64,000 nt of DNA from Dactylosporangium vinaceum (GCF_019904175.1 NZ_CP061913.1:4464001-4528000), one strand, 5' to 3'. Counted from the first letter of the stretch, positions 1 through 8,972 are shown. Notes: generated by a model not told the origin, from the sequence alone. Numbers and translations are program-made.

Positions 1-326
1 CCGACGACGGTCATCAGCACCGCGCCGCCCACGGCGGCCGGCGAGCTGAAGCTCAGCAGTGCCACCGCCGTGGTCGCCAGCGGCAGGAGCAGCACCAGGC
101 GAACGACAGGCCATGCACGTGCCGCCGCGGCGGCGGGGGAGAAGGGGCGTACCGCCGGCCTCGTCGCGGCCAGGCTGAGAGCGAAGCGCAGCATCTGCCA
201 ACGGCGCCGCTGCCCGGCGAGCAGACGGACCTCGGCGACCCACTCGTGGCGCATCTCCTCCCGCAGGTCGGCGGGCCAGCGCCGGGCGGCCAGCACCAGC
301 AGCAGCGCCGCGAGCCGGCCGGTCAC
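1..326 (-). CDS. membrane protein downstream of PadR, partial (cut by window edge)
   Basis: The reading frame is open from a GTG at 326 to the window edge, about 108 residues, with the C-terminus missing. The start overlaps the stop of the PadR gene in a GTGA arrangement, so the two are almost certainly translated together. The protein has a hydrophobic N-terminus, a charged stretch containing WPADLREEMRHEW, and a second hydrophobic segment near residues 72-100. Short integral membrane proteins of unknown function commonly follow PadR genes in actinomycetes, where they may be the regulated partner. A second GTG lies one codon upstream at 329. I do not recognise a named family, and the function is unknown. 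Confidence 0.6.
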   Translation of the reverse strand, partial: MTGRLAALLLVLAARRWPADLREEMRHEWVAEVRLLAGQRRRWQMLRFALSLAATRPAVRPFSPAAAAARAWPVVRLVLLLPLATTAVALLSFSSPAAVGGAVLMTVV

Positions 327-640
327 CACGCCGGCCTCGGGTCGGTCGCCGCCGGCGCCCCGCCGAGCTGCCCGCGCAGCTCGGCCAGCACCTGCCGGGC
401 CTGCATGGCACCCTCCCCGGTGAGCCGGTACAGCCGTCGCGCGGGGCGGCCCGCCTCGGCCGGGTCGATGCGCTCCCAGCGTCGCTCGAGCCAGCCGGCC
501 TCGGTCAGGCGGTGCAGGATGGGGTACAGCGTGCCGCTGGCCAGGCCCGCACGCTGCATGAGCGCAAGCCCGTAATGGTCGACGTCCGGGTCGGCGAGTA
601 GTGCCGCCAGCACCCGCGCCGTTGGCACGGTGATCCGCAT
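323..640 (-). CDS. PadR family transcriptional regulator
   Basis: A 105-residue winged-helix protein. The PadR core is visible: an N-terminal helix followed by DHYGLALMQRAGLASGTLYP, then the wing with LERRW and RPARRLYRLTGEG. PadR proteins are DNA-binding repressors, often of transporter or membrane-protein genes, and bind as dimers; the length fits the short PadR-s2 type with a minimal dimerisation helix. It is the first gene of a pair with the membrane protein at 326-1. Its own promoter should lie in the short gap above 640, where AT-rich sequence (ctatatcggtggtctacata) stands out against the GC-rich background; autoregulation is likely but not shown. Confidence 0.9.
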   Translation of the reverse strand: MRITVPTARVLAALLADPDVDHYGLALMQRAGLASGTLYPILHRLTEAGWLERRWERIDPAEAGRPARRLYRLTGEGAMQARQVLAELRGQLGGAPAATDPRPAW

Positions 641-729
641 CGCTGGACTATATCGGTGGTCTACATAGGGTGCAAGCCCGTGCCGGTCAGCCCGCCGCCG
701 GCGTCCCTCAATCCCGTCGGCGCCGGAGA

Positions 730-1254
730 TTACTGCGTCGGGGTGTCTGACGCAGCGGACGGCGAACTGATGCGGGTGGCGGTGATGCTCGAGTCGTCGG
801 CACGCCCGGTGATGACCACCATGGCGCCGATCGGGAACCTGGCCGCCGACGACGGGTCCTTTTTCGTGCCGAACTGGGTCTTCGACGTGATCGTGACGGT
901 GAACGTGGCGCCGGCCCGGGTCCGGACCGTCCAGGTGTCACCGGACTGGGTCTGCACGGTACCGCGGATCGTGTCGTTGGTCGCCGCCTTGTGTTTGGGC
1001 GGCGTGGAGGTGGCCGGTGGGGCGGCGGCCGCAGGGGCCGGCGGCGGCGAAGAGTTGGAGGCGGCGACGGCCCAGCCGACGCCGCCGAGCGCCAGCACCC
1101 CGGCCGCCACGACCGCGGCGATCACCGCAATGCGGTGGCGCCGCAGGAACGAGCGCTGCGGCGGCGTTTCCTCGATCACGAGACCGGCGGCCGGCGGCCA
1201 GTCCGGCGACGTGGGAAGCTGCCCGGTCGGTCCTTCGGGATGCGGGTCTGCCAT
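730..1254 (-). CDS. membrane-anchored protein with DUF5666-like domain
   Basis: A 174-residue protein. Residues 1-38 are a cytoplasmic, Pro/Arg-rich N-terminus. A single transmembrane helix follows at about 41-66 (IAVIAAVVAAGVLALGGVGW) and a low-complexity Ala/Pro linker at about 70-90. The C-terminal part (about 95-160) has the pattern TIRGTVQTQSGDTWTVRT...VTSKTQFG, the small beta-barrel type of DUF5666, in which GTV and the TxF motif recur. The domain is expected outside the cell. Function is unknown for the family. It stands alone between the PadR pair and a divergent amidohydrolase. Confidence 0.7.
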   Translation of the reverse strand: MADPHPEGPTGQLPTSPDWPPAAGLVIEETPPQRSFLRRHRIAVIAAVVAAGVLALGGVGWAVAASNSSPPPAPAAAAPPATSTPPKHKAATNDTIRGTVQTQSGDTWTVRTRAGATFTVTITSKTQFGTKKDPSSAARFPIGAMVVITGRADDSSITATRISSPSAASDTPTQ

Positions 1255-1461
1255 GAGGCAATCGTGCGGGCCGGATCGTTCGACGGTGTTCGGGAAACGT
1301 CAGCGTTGTGTCAATACCGTCATCGCTGCTGCGCCGGTCCAGGCGCAAGGGGGATTCTGATCCACCGCGGTCGATGCTGATGCCACGCTGAGAGCGATCC
1401 GACGCCTCTACGGTGGTCCGTCTACGTTGACCGGTGTGTCGAGCGGGTTTGAGGAAAGCGT

Positions 1462-2628
1462 GTGGTGACGATCCGAGTGGCCCGGATCTTCGACGGCGAG
1501 CGGCTGCATCGTGACGGCGGCGTGGTAACCACGGCCGGAGGCCGGATCACCGAGGTGCGACTCGGCGAACATCCGGACACCGCGGACCTGATCGAGGGCA
1601 CACTGCTGCCCGGCCTCATCGACTGCCACGTCCACCTGTGCGCCGATGCCGGCCCGGCCGCGCTCGACCGCATGGCGCAGGCCACGCGGGACGAGGTGAC
1701 CGCCACGATCGAGACCTCGTTGCGCGCGCACCTGCAGGCCGGCGTGACGACCGTCCGCGACCTGGGCGACCCGCACAGCGCCGTGCTGACCAGTCGAGCC
1801 CGCACCCCGAACGTCATCGCCTCGGGCACGCCGCTGACCACCCCCGGCGGTCACTGCTGGTTCCTCGGCGGCGAGGTACGCGGCCCGGACGCGGTCCGCC
1901 GAGCGGTGCGCGACCGGGCGGCCGAGGGAGCCCAGGTTGTGAAGATCATGGCCAGTGGCGGCGTGTTCACCCCCGGTACCGACACGGCCGGCACCCAGTT
2001 CACCGACGAGGAGCTGGCGGCGGCCGTCGACGAGGCCCACGCGCACGGCCTTCCGGTCACTGCGCACGCCCACGCCCACGCCGCCGTCTGGCAGTCGCTG
2101 CACGCCGGAGTGGACGGCATCGAGCACTGCACCTCGGTGACCCGGTCCGGCGCACACGTCGACGACGAGCTGGCTACCGCACTGGCCGCGGCCGGCGTCG
2201 CGATCTGCCCGACGCTCGGGTCCGATCCGGCCGTTGTCGTACCGCCGGAGGTGCTCGCCATGGCCGAGCGCGCCGGCCTCACCGAGGCCGGCCTGCAGGA
2301 TGGCGTGGCCCGACTCGTCAACGCCGGAGCGCGGATCATCGCCGGGTCCGACGCCGGCATCGGCCCGGCCAAGCCACACGGTGTCCTGCCGCGAACCATC
2401 GAGGAGTACGTGGCCAGTGGCATGGACCCGGCCTCCGCGCTCGCCGCCGCCACGGTGCATGCGGCGGCGGCCTGCGGTGTACCGCAGCGCAAGGGCCGCA
2501 TCCGACCCGGCTTCGACGCCGATCTGCTGATCGTCGACGGCGACCCGACCGCCGACATCACCGCCCTGCGCCGGCCGGTGAACGTCTACCTCGGCGGGGA
2601 GCCGATCACGATCGCCGCACGGTCCTGA
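1462..2628 (+). CDS. amidohydrolase family protein (imidazolonepropionase-like)
   Basis: A 388-residue metal-dependent hydrolase. The strand-1 metal motif GLIDCHVHLC is near residues 51-60. The predicted carboxylated or bridging lysine is in VVKIMASGG (about 160), the HAHAHA cluster follows near 198-203 and EHCTS near 215, and the last metal ligand is in GSDAGIG near 297. The N- and C-terminal strands form the usual beta-sandwich, ending with DADLLIVDGDPTADI. Related enzymes cleave cyclic amides or dipeptides such as prolidase substrates; the substrate cannot be told from sequence. The GTG start at 1462 follows GAGGAAAG. The gene is monocistronic and converges with the GNAT gene. Confidence 0.85.
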   Translation: MVTIRVARIFDGERLHRDGGVVTTAGGRITEVRLGEHPDTADLIEGTLLPGLIDCHVHLCADAGPAALDRMAQATRDEVTATIETSLRAHLQAGVTTVRDLGDPHSAVLTSRARTPNVIASGTPLTTPGGHCWFLGGEVRGPDAVRRAVRDRAAEGAQVVKIMASGGVFTPGTDTAGTQFTDEELAAAVDEAHAHGLPVTAHAHAHAAVWQSLHAGVDGIEHCTSVTRSGAHVDDELATALAAAGVAICPTLGSDPAVVVPPEVLAMAERAGLTEAGLQDGVARLVNAGARIIAGSDAGIGPAKPHGVLPRTIEEYVASGMDPASALAAATVHAAAACGVPQRKGRIRPGFDADLLIVDGDPTADITALRRPVNVYLGGEPITIAARS

Positions 2629-2660
2629 CGGCCGCCGATGCGCGCCGGTCGGCAGCTGGA

Positions 2661-3128
2661 CTACAGCTGTCGGGTGTAGACGATGAAGTCGCGGTGCTCG
2701 CCGAGCTGGTCGTACAGGCGGCGGGCGGCGTCGTTGTGCCGTTGGGTGTGCCAGTAGAGGCGGGCGCAGCCCTGGTCAGCGGCCCAGGCCGACACCGCCT
2801 CGATCAGGCTCCGGCCGACGCCCCGCCCGCGCACGTCCGGGTCGGTGAACAGGTCCTGCAGGTAGCAGAGGTCAGCTGATGTGGTGCTGGGGTGCACCAG
2901 GAAGTGCGCGATGCCGACCAGGCGGCCGTCCAGCCGACCACCGAGTGCGTGCATCGTCTCCGCGCGCATGAACGTCTGCCAGGCCTGCTCGTAGCGCTCA
3001 GCCGGCCAGCTGCGGCCGTAGAAGGCGTTGTAGCCGGCGAACAGCGTCTGCCAGGCCTCACGATCGTCGGGCCCCAGCGCAGCGACAGCAATCATCGATC
3101 CATTGTGAACGACAGCGGCCCCCGGCAT
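2661..3128 (-). CDS. GNAT family N-acetyltransferase
   Basis: A 155-residue acetyl-CoA-dependent acyltransferase. The acetyl-CoA pyrophosphate loop (motif A) is visible as DPDVRGRGVGRSLIEAV around residues 98-114. It is followed by the motif-B strand ARLYWHTQRHNDAARRLYDQLG, typical of the family. A start at 3095 (MIAVAALG) would remove 11 residues and is close to the usual family start; the upstream ATG at 3128 has a GGGGAAG-like ribosome site and is kept. The substrate is unknown. It converges with the amidohydrolase and is followed on the opposite side by the methyltransferase gene on the same strand. Confidence 0.85.
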   Translation of the reverse strand: MPGAAVVHNGSMIAVAALGPDDREAWQTLFAGYNAFYGRSWPAERYEQAWQTFMRAETMHALGGRLDGRLVGIAHFLVHPSTTSADLCYLQDLFTDPDVRGRGVGRSLIEAVSAWAADQGCARLYWHTQRHNDAARRLYDQLGEHRDFIVYTRQL

Positions 3129-3161
3129 GTTCCGAGCTTCTTCCCCGTCGACGTTCCCTGA

Positions 3162-3953
3162 TCAGGGTTTGCGGGCCACCCCGCCGTACAGCGCCACCTG
3201 CGCGTCGGTGAGGTCGACCGGCTCGTCGGGGCGCCAGTGCAGGATCGGCACGACGCCCGGGTCGACCAGGTCGAGGCCGTCGAAGAAGCGGGTGAACTCG
3301 GCCCGGGAACGCAGTCGGCTGGGCATGCCCTGGCGGCGCATCACCTCGACGAACCTCGCCCACGCCTCCGGGTCGTAGTCGGCGGTGACGTGCGTGAGCA
3401 CCACGTAGCTGCCGGTCGGCAGGCCGTCGACGAGGCGCCGCACCACGCCGTACGGGTCGCCGTCGTCATCGACGAAGTGCAGGATCGCGAACAGCAGCAG
3501 CGCGATCGGGCGGTCGAAGTCGAGCGTCGCGCGGACGGTGGGCGAACGCAGGATCTTGTCCGCCTCGTGCAGGCCGGCGTCGACGTATGTGGTGCGGCCC
3601 TCGGGGCGGCTGGTCAGCAGCGCCCGGGCCTGGGTGAGCACGAGCGGGTCGTTGTCGACGTAGACGATCCGGGCGGACGGGTCGACCCCCTGGGCGACCT
3701 CGTGCACATTGGGCGAGGTCGGCAGGCCGGTGCCGATGTCGAGGTACTGGCGCACACCGGCCTCGGCGGCGAGCCAGCGCACCGCCCGGCGCATGAACGC
3801 GCGGTTCTGCCGGGGCGCGGTCGCGGCGTTGGGGTTGACCTTCAACCCCTCCGCAGCGGCGGCCCGGTCGGCCGGGAAGTTGTCAGTGCCGCCGAGCAGG
3901 AAGTCGTAGACCCGGGCCGGGTGGGCGCGTTCGACGTCCAACGGCTCGGCCAC
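3162..3953 (-). CDS. SAM-dependent methyltransferase, SAV2177/DUF574 family
   Basis: A 263-residue protein of the actinomycete-specific S-adenosyl methyltransferase family. The signature order is present: HPARVYDFLLGGTDNFPADR near the N-terminus, then QYLDIGTGLPT (SAM-binding glycine motif), VYVDNDP (ribose-binding acidic residue), RPIALLLFAILHFV and SYVVLTHVT. I chose GTG 3953 because CTGGAGG lies six bases upstream and the conserved family start (MAEPLDVERAHPARVYD) begins there. An in-frame ATG at 4073 would add 40 residues of poor quality. Substrates of this large family are mostly unknown. Confidence 0.88.
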   Translation of the reverse strand: MAEPLDVERAHPARVYDFLLGGTDNFPADRAAAAEGLKVNPNAATAPRQNRAFMRRAVRWLAAEAGVRQYLDIGTGLPTSPNVHEVAQGVDPSARIVYVDNDPLVLTQARALLTSRPEGRTTYVDAGLHEADKILRSPTVRATLDFDRPIALLLFAILHFVDDDGDPYGVVRRLVDGLPTGSYVVLTHVTADYDPEAWARFVEVMRRQGMPSRLRSRAEFTRFFDGLDLVDPGVVPILHWRPDEPVDLTDAQVALYGGVARKP

Positions 3954-4094
3954 GATGCCTCCAGTGTCCCTCGGCGACGGCCCGCCAAGCATAGACGCCG
4001 CCGAGTCCCGGGCGCCGGGCCGGAACATTGCGTACCGACCGGCGGTGCCTGTCTTGCGGACCGTCGTGCTCACGCTTCGGCCGCGGCCGTCGCC

Positions 4095-5537
4095 TTACCG
4101 CGGGCCGGCCGGGCGCTCGCGGTGGGCCCGCAGGCGCTCGCGCAGCCAGTGGTAGCTGGCCTTCGGAGTGCGCTCGCCGGTGGCGTAGTCGACGTGGGCG
4201 AGGCCGAAGCGGGGCCCGTAGCCGCGAGCCCACTCGAAGTTGTCAAGCAGCGACCAGTAGAAGTAGCCGAGCAGCTCCAGGCGGTCGTCGGCGGCCGCCG
4301 CCCGGGCCGCCGCGGCCAGGTGTGCGGCGATGAACACCATGCGCTCAGGGTCGGGTTCCGGAGTCTCGCGCAGCTCCGCGCAGCCGTTCTCAGTGATGTA
4401 CACCGGCGGCAGCCCCGGGTAGCGAGCGGCCAGGCCGGTCAGCGTGTCGAAGAGGCCCTGGGGCTCGATCGGCCAGCCGAGGTCGGTGGTGGCGACGCCG
4501 GGCGGCGGCACCGTGCGCACGCCGATGTCGGCCGCGCTGCGCCGGGCCGGGTCGGGCTGCGCGAGCGGAGCGTTGACGGCGTGCAGCCGGTAGTAGTAGT
4601 TCACGCCGAGGAAGTCCAGCGGGGCGGCGATGATCTCGAGGTCGCCGTCGCGGCGGAAGGACAGGTCGCTGACGCCGGCGTAGAGCCGCTCGAAGCCCTC
4701 GGGGTAGGTGCCGTCCAGGAGCGGGTCGGCGAACTGCCGGTTGAGGACCGCGTCGAGGCGCTGCGCCGCGGCCCGGTCGGCGTCGGTGTCGCTCGCCGCC
4801 ACGACCGGGGAGAAGTTGAGCGTGATACCCACCCGGGCCCGGGCGCCGGCCGCGGCCCGGATCGCCGCGGCCGCGCGGCCGTGGCCGAGCAGTAGATGGT
4901 GTGCGGCCGCGAGCGCACCGTGGCCCTCGGTGGCGCCGGGGGCGTGCCGGCCCTCGGCGTAGCCGACGATCGAGGAGCAGTACGGCTCGTTGAGCGTGAT
5001 CCAGTCCTGCACCCGGTCCTGCAGGACGCCGGCGACCAGGCCCGCGTACTCGGCGAACCGGTCGGCGGTGTCGCGGGCCCGCCAGCCGCCGCCGTCCTCC
5101 AGGGCCTGCGGCAGGTCCCAGTGGTAGAGGGTGACGAACGGTCGGATGCCGCGCTCGCACAGGGCGTCGACGAGCCGGTCGTAGTAGTCCAGCCCGGCCT
5201 GGTTCACCGCGCCGCGCCCGGCGGGCAGCACCCGCGGCCAGGCGACGGAGAAACGGTAGGCGTCGACGCCGAGGCCGGCCAGCAGCTCGACGTCGTCGCG
5301 CCAGCGGTGGTAACTGTCGCAGGCCACCGCCCCGGATGTGCCGTCGGCGATGGCGCCGGGCCGGCGGCAGAAGACGTCCCAGATCGACTCGCCGCGGCCG
5401 TCCTCGCCGGCCCCGCCCTCGATCTGGTACGCCGCCGTGGCCGAGCCCCACACGAAGCCGGGCGGCACGTCGGGCAGCAGGGCCGCCGCACCGGCCGCGG
5501 CCCGCGCGGCGCTCGCGTTGTCGAACGTGATGCTCAT
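4095..5537 (-). CDS. GH1 family beta-glucosidase
   Basis: A 480-residue cytoplasmic family 1 glycosidase of normal length. The N-terminal signature GFVWGSATAAYQIEG is at about 28-41. The acid/base glutamate is in TLNEP (Glu184) and the nucleophile in YITENG (Glu383). The substrate-binding WSLLDNFEW is near 426-434. It should cleave beta-linked disaccharides such as cellobiose after import. The ATG at 5537 overlaps the stop of the upstream permease (ATGA), so it is translationally coupled as the last gene of the binding protein-permease-permease-glucosidase operon. This resembles the ceb operon of streptomycetes, where the downstream enzyme converts imported cellobiose to glucose. Confidence 0.95.
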   Translation of the reverse strand: MSITFDNASAARAAAGAAALLPDVPPGFVWGSATAAYQIEGGAGEDGRGESIWDVFCRRPGAIADGTSGAVACDSYHRWRDDVELLAGLGVDAYRFSVAWPRVLPAGRGAVNQAGLDYYDRLVDALCERGIRPFVTLYHWDLPQALEDGGGWRARDTADRFAEYAGLVAGVLQDRVQDWITLNEPYCSSIVGYAEGRHAPGATEGHGALAAAHHLLLGHGRAAAAIRAAAGARARVGITLNFSPVVAASDTDADRAAAQRLDAVLNRQFADPLLDGTYPEGFERLYAGVSDLSFRRDGDLEIIAAPLDFLGVNYYYRLHAVNAPLAQPDPARRSAADIGVRTVPPPGVATTDLGWPIEPQGLFDTLTGLAARYPGLPPVYITENGCAELRETPEPDPERMVFIAAHLAAAARAAAADDRLELLGYFYWSLLDNFEWARGYGPRFGLAHVDYATGERTPKASYHWLRERLRAHRERPAGPR

Positions 5538-6436
5538 CCCTTGACCGCTCCCTGCATGATGCCGCCGACGATCTGCCGGCCGAGGACCATGAACACGACG
5601 AGGATCGGCAGGGTGGCGAGCAGCGTGCCGGTCAGCGTCAGCGTGTAGTCGGTGGTGTAGCCGCTGGCCAGTGCCGACAGGGCGACCTGCACGGTCGGGT
5701 TGTCCTGCAGGACCACCAGGGGCCAGAAGAAATCGTTCCACGCCTGCATGAACGTGAACAGTCCCAGCACCGCAGCCGCGGGCCGGGCGGCCGGCAGCAC
5801 GATGTGCCAGTACAGGCGGAAGGTGCCGCACCCGTCGACCCGTCCGGCCTCCAGCAGCTCGTCCGGGACCGCCCGGCCGAGGTACTGCGTCATGAAGAAC
5901 ACCCCGAACGCGGTGACGAGCCCCGGGACGATGACGGCGGCGAGGTGGCCGGTCCAGCCGATGTCGGCCATCAGGATGTACAGCGGGATCACGCCGAGCT
6001 GGTGCGGCACCATCGACGTGCCGACCGCGAGGGCGAGCAGCCACTTGCGACCGCGGAAGCGAAGCTTGGCGAAGGCGAACCCGGCCAGGGTGGAGAAGAA
6101 CACCACCGACACGGTGATCGAGCCGCTGACGATGAACGAGTTGAGCAGTGCGAGGCCGAAGTCGGTCGTATCGAAGACGCGGGCGATGTTGTCGAACAGA
6201 TGCCCGCCCGGCACGAGGGCCGGCGGCACCCGGGTGACCGCGTCGGGCGTCTGGGACGAGACGACGAGCGACCAGTACAGCGGAAAGACGGACCCGGCGA
6301 CGACGGCGAGCAGGGCGGCGTAGGTCCAGGCGGAGCCTCGGCGCGGATAGCCGAACCGGCGGCGGCGCCGGGCCGGGCGGGGCGTGGGCGGCGGAGCGGT
6401 CGGGGCCGGGGTGTCCGCGAGCGTGGTGGCAGTCAT
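5534..6436 (-). CDS. carbohydrate ABC transporter permease (MalG/CebG type)
   Basis: A 300-residue inner-membrane permease with six predicted transmembrane segments. The first follows a Pro/Arg-rich cytoplasmic N-terminus. The EAA loop that contacts the ATPase is visible as ELLEAGRVDGCGTFRLYWHIVLPAA near residues 206-226. It forms the channel with the MalF-type partner encoded just upstream (4-bp gap). No ATPase gene lies in the cluster, so, as in streptomycete sugar systems, a shared MsiK-like ATPase encoded elsewhere probably energises it. Its stop overlaps the start of the GH1 gene. Confidence 0.93.
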   Translation of the reverse strand: MTATTLADTPAPTAPPPTPRPARRRRRFGYPRRGSAWTYAALLAVVAGSVFPLYWSLVVSSQTPDAVTRVPPALVPGGHLFDNIARVFDTTDFGLALLNSFIVSGSITVSVVFFSTLAGFAFAKLRFRGRKWLLALAVGTSMVPHQLGVIPLYILMADIGWTGHLAAVIVPGLVTAFGVFFMTQYLGRAVPDELLEAGRVDGCGTFRLYWHIVLPAARPAAAVLGLFTFMQAWNDFFWPLVVLQDNPTVQVALSALASGYTTDYTLTLTGTLLATLPILVVFMVLGRQIVGGIMQGAVKG

Positions 6437-6440
6437 CGGC

Positions 6441-7373
6441 TCAGTCCTCGTCGTTGGCGATTCGCCGGGTCAGCAGCAGGTTGGCGACCGCGACCACGAC
6501 GATCAGCAGGCACAGCGTCCACGCGATAGCGGAGGCGTAGCCGAAGCGGAACTCGCGGAAGCCCTGCTCGTACATGAACAGCGCGATCGTCTGGAACTGC
6601 CGGTCGGAGCCGCCGGTCGGCGTCTGGGAGCTGGCGAACAGCAGCGGCTCGGCCATGATCTGCAGGCCGCCGATGGTCGAGATCAGGGTGGTGAAGATGA
6701 TCGTCGGGCGCAGCATCGGCACCGTGATCCGGCGGAACTGCTGACCCTGGGTCGCCCCGTCGAGGTCGGCGGCCTCGTAGAGGTGGTTGGGGATCGCCTG
6801 CATCGAGGCGAGGAAGATCAGCGCGTTGTACCCGGTCCACCGCCACGCGATGATGCTGGAGATGGCCAGGTGGGAGCTCCAGGTGTTCGCCTGCCAGTCG
6901 ACCGGCCCGGCGCCGAACAGGTGCAGCACCCAGTTGACCATGCCGAAGTCACGGCCGAAGAGCTGGGTGAACACGATCGTCACCGCGACGATGGAGGTGA
7001 CGTTCGGCAGCAGGACACCCATCCGCAGGGCGGTGCGGGCGCGCAGCCGGTGGTTGAGCAGGTGGGCGATCCACAGGGCGGCGAGCAGCTGCGGCACGGT
7101 GGACAGCAGCCAGATACTCAGGGTGTTGCCGAGGGCGTTCCAGAAGTACGGGTCGCTCAGCAGCTCCGAGTAGTTGGCCAGGCCGACCCAGTGGTGGGCG
7201 CCGGCGTCGAGCAGGTCCCAGTCGTTGAACGACACGTAGGCCGTGTAGAGCAGCGGGAACAGCCCGAACGCGGCGAAGAGCAGGAAGAACGGCAAGATGT
7301 AGAGGTACGGGGAGGCCTTGGTGTCCAGCCGGCTCAAACCGGCCCGGCGGGCCTGCTGCAGGTATGTGGCCAT
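6441..7373 (-). CDS. sugar ABC transporter permease (MalF/CebF type)
   Basis: A 310-residue permease with six membrane segments. The first (YLYILPFFLLFAAFGLFPLL) begins about residue 22. The EAA loop is HLYEAADLDGATQGQQFRRITVPML around residues 197-221. Start at 7373 (MATYLQQ) is preferred over an upstream frame extension because family members begin just before this point. It lies 67 bp after the binding-protein gene and 4 bp before the second permease. Co-transcription with both is expected under control of the LacI protein encoded divergently. Confidence 0.93.
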   Translation of the reverse strand: MATYLQQARRAGLSRLDTKASPYLYILPFFLLFAAFGLFPLLYTAYVSFNDWDLLDAGAHHWVGLANYSELLSDPYFWNALGNTLSIWLLSTVPQLLAALWIAHLLNHRLRARTALRMGVLLPNVTSIVAVTIVFTQLFGRDFGMVNWVLHLFGAGPVDWQANTWSSHLAISSIIAWRWTGYNALIFLASMQAIPNHLYEAADLDGATQGQQFRRITVPMLRPTIIFTTLISTIGGLQIMAEPLLFASSQTPTGGSDRQFQTIALFMYEQGFREFRFGYASAIAWTLCLLIVVVAVANLLLTRRIANDED

Positions 7374-7440
7374 CGTCGATTCCTTCGTCGCCGGGGGCGG
7401 CGGCGGCCCGCAGTGAGCCGCCGCCGGCACGGGAGGTGCG

Positions 7441-8715
7441 TTACTTGGCGAGCCGGTTCACGTCGCTGACCGTCTGCTTCCAGGAGTCCTCGGGGGACTG
7501 CTTGCCCTGCTCGATACGGACGAGGCCGTCGCGGATCGTCGTCTGGATGTCACCGGCCCGGGGCCCCTGGTACTGCGGCTTCAGCTGCTTCGCCGCGGCG
7601 GTGAACAGCTGCCCGACCGGCGCGTTGTTGAAGAAGTCGCTGGTGAAGTTGGCGATCTCCGGCTTGTCGTACAGCGCCGGGATCGACGGCAGGTTGCCCT
7701 GCTCGGTGAAGACCTTGGCCTGCTGGTCGGGCGCGCTGAGCCAGGCGGCGAGGGCCTTGGCCTCCTCGATGTGCTTGCCCTGCTTGGGCACGGCCAGGTA
7801 CGAGCCGCCCCAGTTGCCGCCCCCGCCGGGCACCGCGGCCACGTCCCACTTGCCGGCGGCCGCCTTGGACTGATCCTTGATCTTCGTCATCATCCAGGCC
7901 GGGCAGGCGATGGTCGCGAACTGGTTCTTCGCGAAGCCGTTGTTCCACTCCTGTGAGCTGCCGATCAGCTTGGCCGAGAGGTTGGCCTGGATCGCCTGCA
8001 CCGACAGGTCCCAGGCCGCGCGGACCTCGGGGTTCGTCCCGACGATGATGCTGTTGTCCTCGCTGTAGTACCCCTTCGCCGCCTGGCCGATGATGCCGTT
8101 GAACAGCTGGCCGCCGCCGTCGAAGAACGCGCTGCCGGCCGGTGCGTGCTGTGCGTACTGCTTGCCGAAGGCGATGTACTTGTCCCAGCCGTCCTTCCAG
8201 GCCGCGGACACCTGGTCGCGCTCGAACGGCATGCCCGCCTGCTGGAACAGGTCGCGGCGGTAGCAGATGGCCAGGCCGCCGACGTCGGTGCCGTAGGCGA
8301 TCTGCTTGCCGTCCTTGGTCAGCGACGCCTTCCACTTCCAGTCCAGATACTCGGACTGCCGCGCGGTGCCGAGGTCGACGAAGAGGTTGCCGCGCTCGCG
8401 CATCTGGGCGATGAACCCGGTGTCGATGCCCTCGATGTCGCCGGCGCCCGAGCCGGCCGCGAGGTGGGTGGCCAGGTCGCGGTGGTGGTCGTTGTAGGCG
8501 GCGGTCTTCTCCTGAATCTTGACGTTGGGGTGGTCCTTCTCGTACAGCGCGTAGAGGTTCTTGTAGCCGAAGTTGCCGAACAGGTTGACCGTCAGGGTGA
8601 TCGGGCCGTTGCCGGCGGCGCCGGCATCGGTGCCCTTGTTGGTGCCGCACGCGGCCAGCAGCACGGCCGTGGCCAGGGCGGCCGTGGCTGTGCGCACCAG
8701 TCTGGAGCGAAGCAT
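7441..8715 (-). CDS. extracellular solute-binding protein, family 1 (sugar), lipoprotein
   Basis: A 424-residue binding protein with a lipoprotein signal peptide. Basic residues near the start are followed by a hydrophobic stretch and the lipobox LLAACG (Cys near residue 23). The mature protein shows the family 1 pattern (LTVNLFGNFGYKNLYALYEKDHPNVKIQ) and PEDSW near the C-terminus. It should capture an oligosaccharide outside the membrane and hand it to the two permeases. The ATG at 8715 follows GGAAGGAACC. The neighbouring GH1 enzyme suggests a beta-glucoside such as cellobiose as ligand, which is inference. The double LacI operator begins 26 bp upstream of the start codon. Confidence 0.94.
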   Translation of the reverse strand: MLRSRLVRTATAALATAVLLAACGTNKGTDAGAAGNGPITLTVNLFGNFGYKNLYALYEKDHPNVKIQEKTAAYNDHHRDLATHLAAGSGAGDIEGIDTGFIAQMRERGNLFVDLGTARQSEYLDWKWKASLTKDGKQIAYGTDVGGLAICYRRDLFQQAGMPFERDQVSAAWKDGWDKYIAFGKQYAQHAPAGSAFFDGGGQLFNGIIGQAAKGYYSEDNSIIVGTNPEVRAAWDLSVQAIQANLSAKLIGSSQEWNNGFAKNQFATIACPAWMMTKIKDQSKAAAGKWDVAAVPGGGGNWGGSYLAVPKQGKHIEEAKALAAWLSAPDQQAKVFTEQGNLPSIPALYDKPEIANFTSDFFNNAPVGQLFTAAAKQLKPQYQGPRAGDIQTTIRDGLVRIEQGKQSPEDSWKQTVSDVNRLAK

Positions 8716-8740
8716 GCGTCTGGTTCCTTCCGTCAGCGAG

Positions 8741-8774
8741 CTCTGTAACCGGTTACATGTAACCGGTTACAGAG
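8741..8774. promoter_or_regulatory. tandem LacI-type operator, perfect palindrome
   Basis: Two identical 14-bp palindromes TGTAACCGGTTACA sit back to back at 8744-8757 and 8758-8771. With the flanking CTC and GAG the whole 34-bp block is a perfect palindrome. The central CG in an inverted repeat is the classic LacI-family operator design. It lies just upstream of the binding-protein gene, where bound regulator would block transcription of the sugar operon. Confidence 0.88.
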
Positions 8775-8946
8775 CCGTCGCCGTTGAGAGTGGGGTGTGA
8801 AGCCATGGATTGGAGTCGGAGCGCCCGGCGGGTGGCGGGAGCGCTTCCATGTCCAGTCTTGGCGGAGCTGTGGGGGCATTGTCAAGTCTCGAAATGATAA
8901 CGGCCGATGCGTGCTTGACTGTCCGCAGGCACCGCTGTTACGGTCC

Positions 8947-8960
8947 TGAAACCGGTTACA
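8947..8960. promoter_or_regulatory. third LacI operator copy, in front of the regulator gene
   Basis: TGAAACCGGTTACA differs from the 14-bp operator at 8744 by one base and ends 12 bp before the start of the LacI gene. It overlaps the expected ribosome-binding or promoter region, so it is a likely autoregulation site. Confidence 0.8.
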
Positions 8961-8972
8961 GGAAAGCGGGGC

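Noticed and set aside
4095..6044. A 649-codon frame covering both the GH1 gene and part of the upstream permease
   Set aside because: The N-terminal 170 codons are antiframe of the permease; the GH1 protein begins at 5537.
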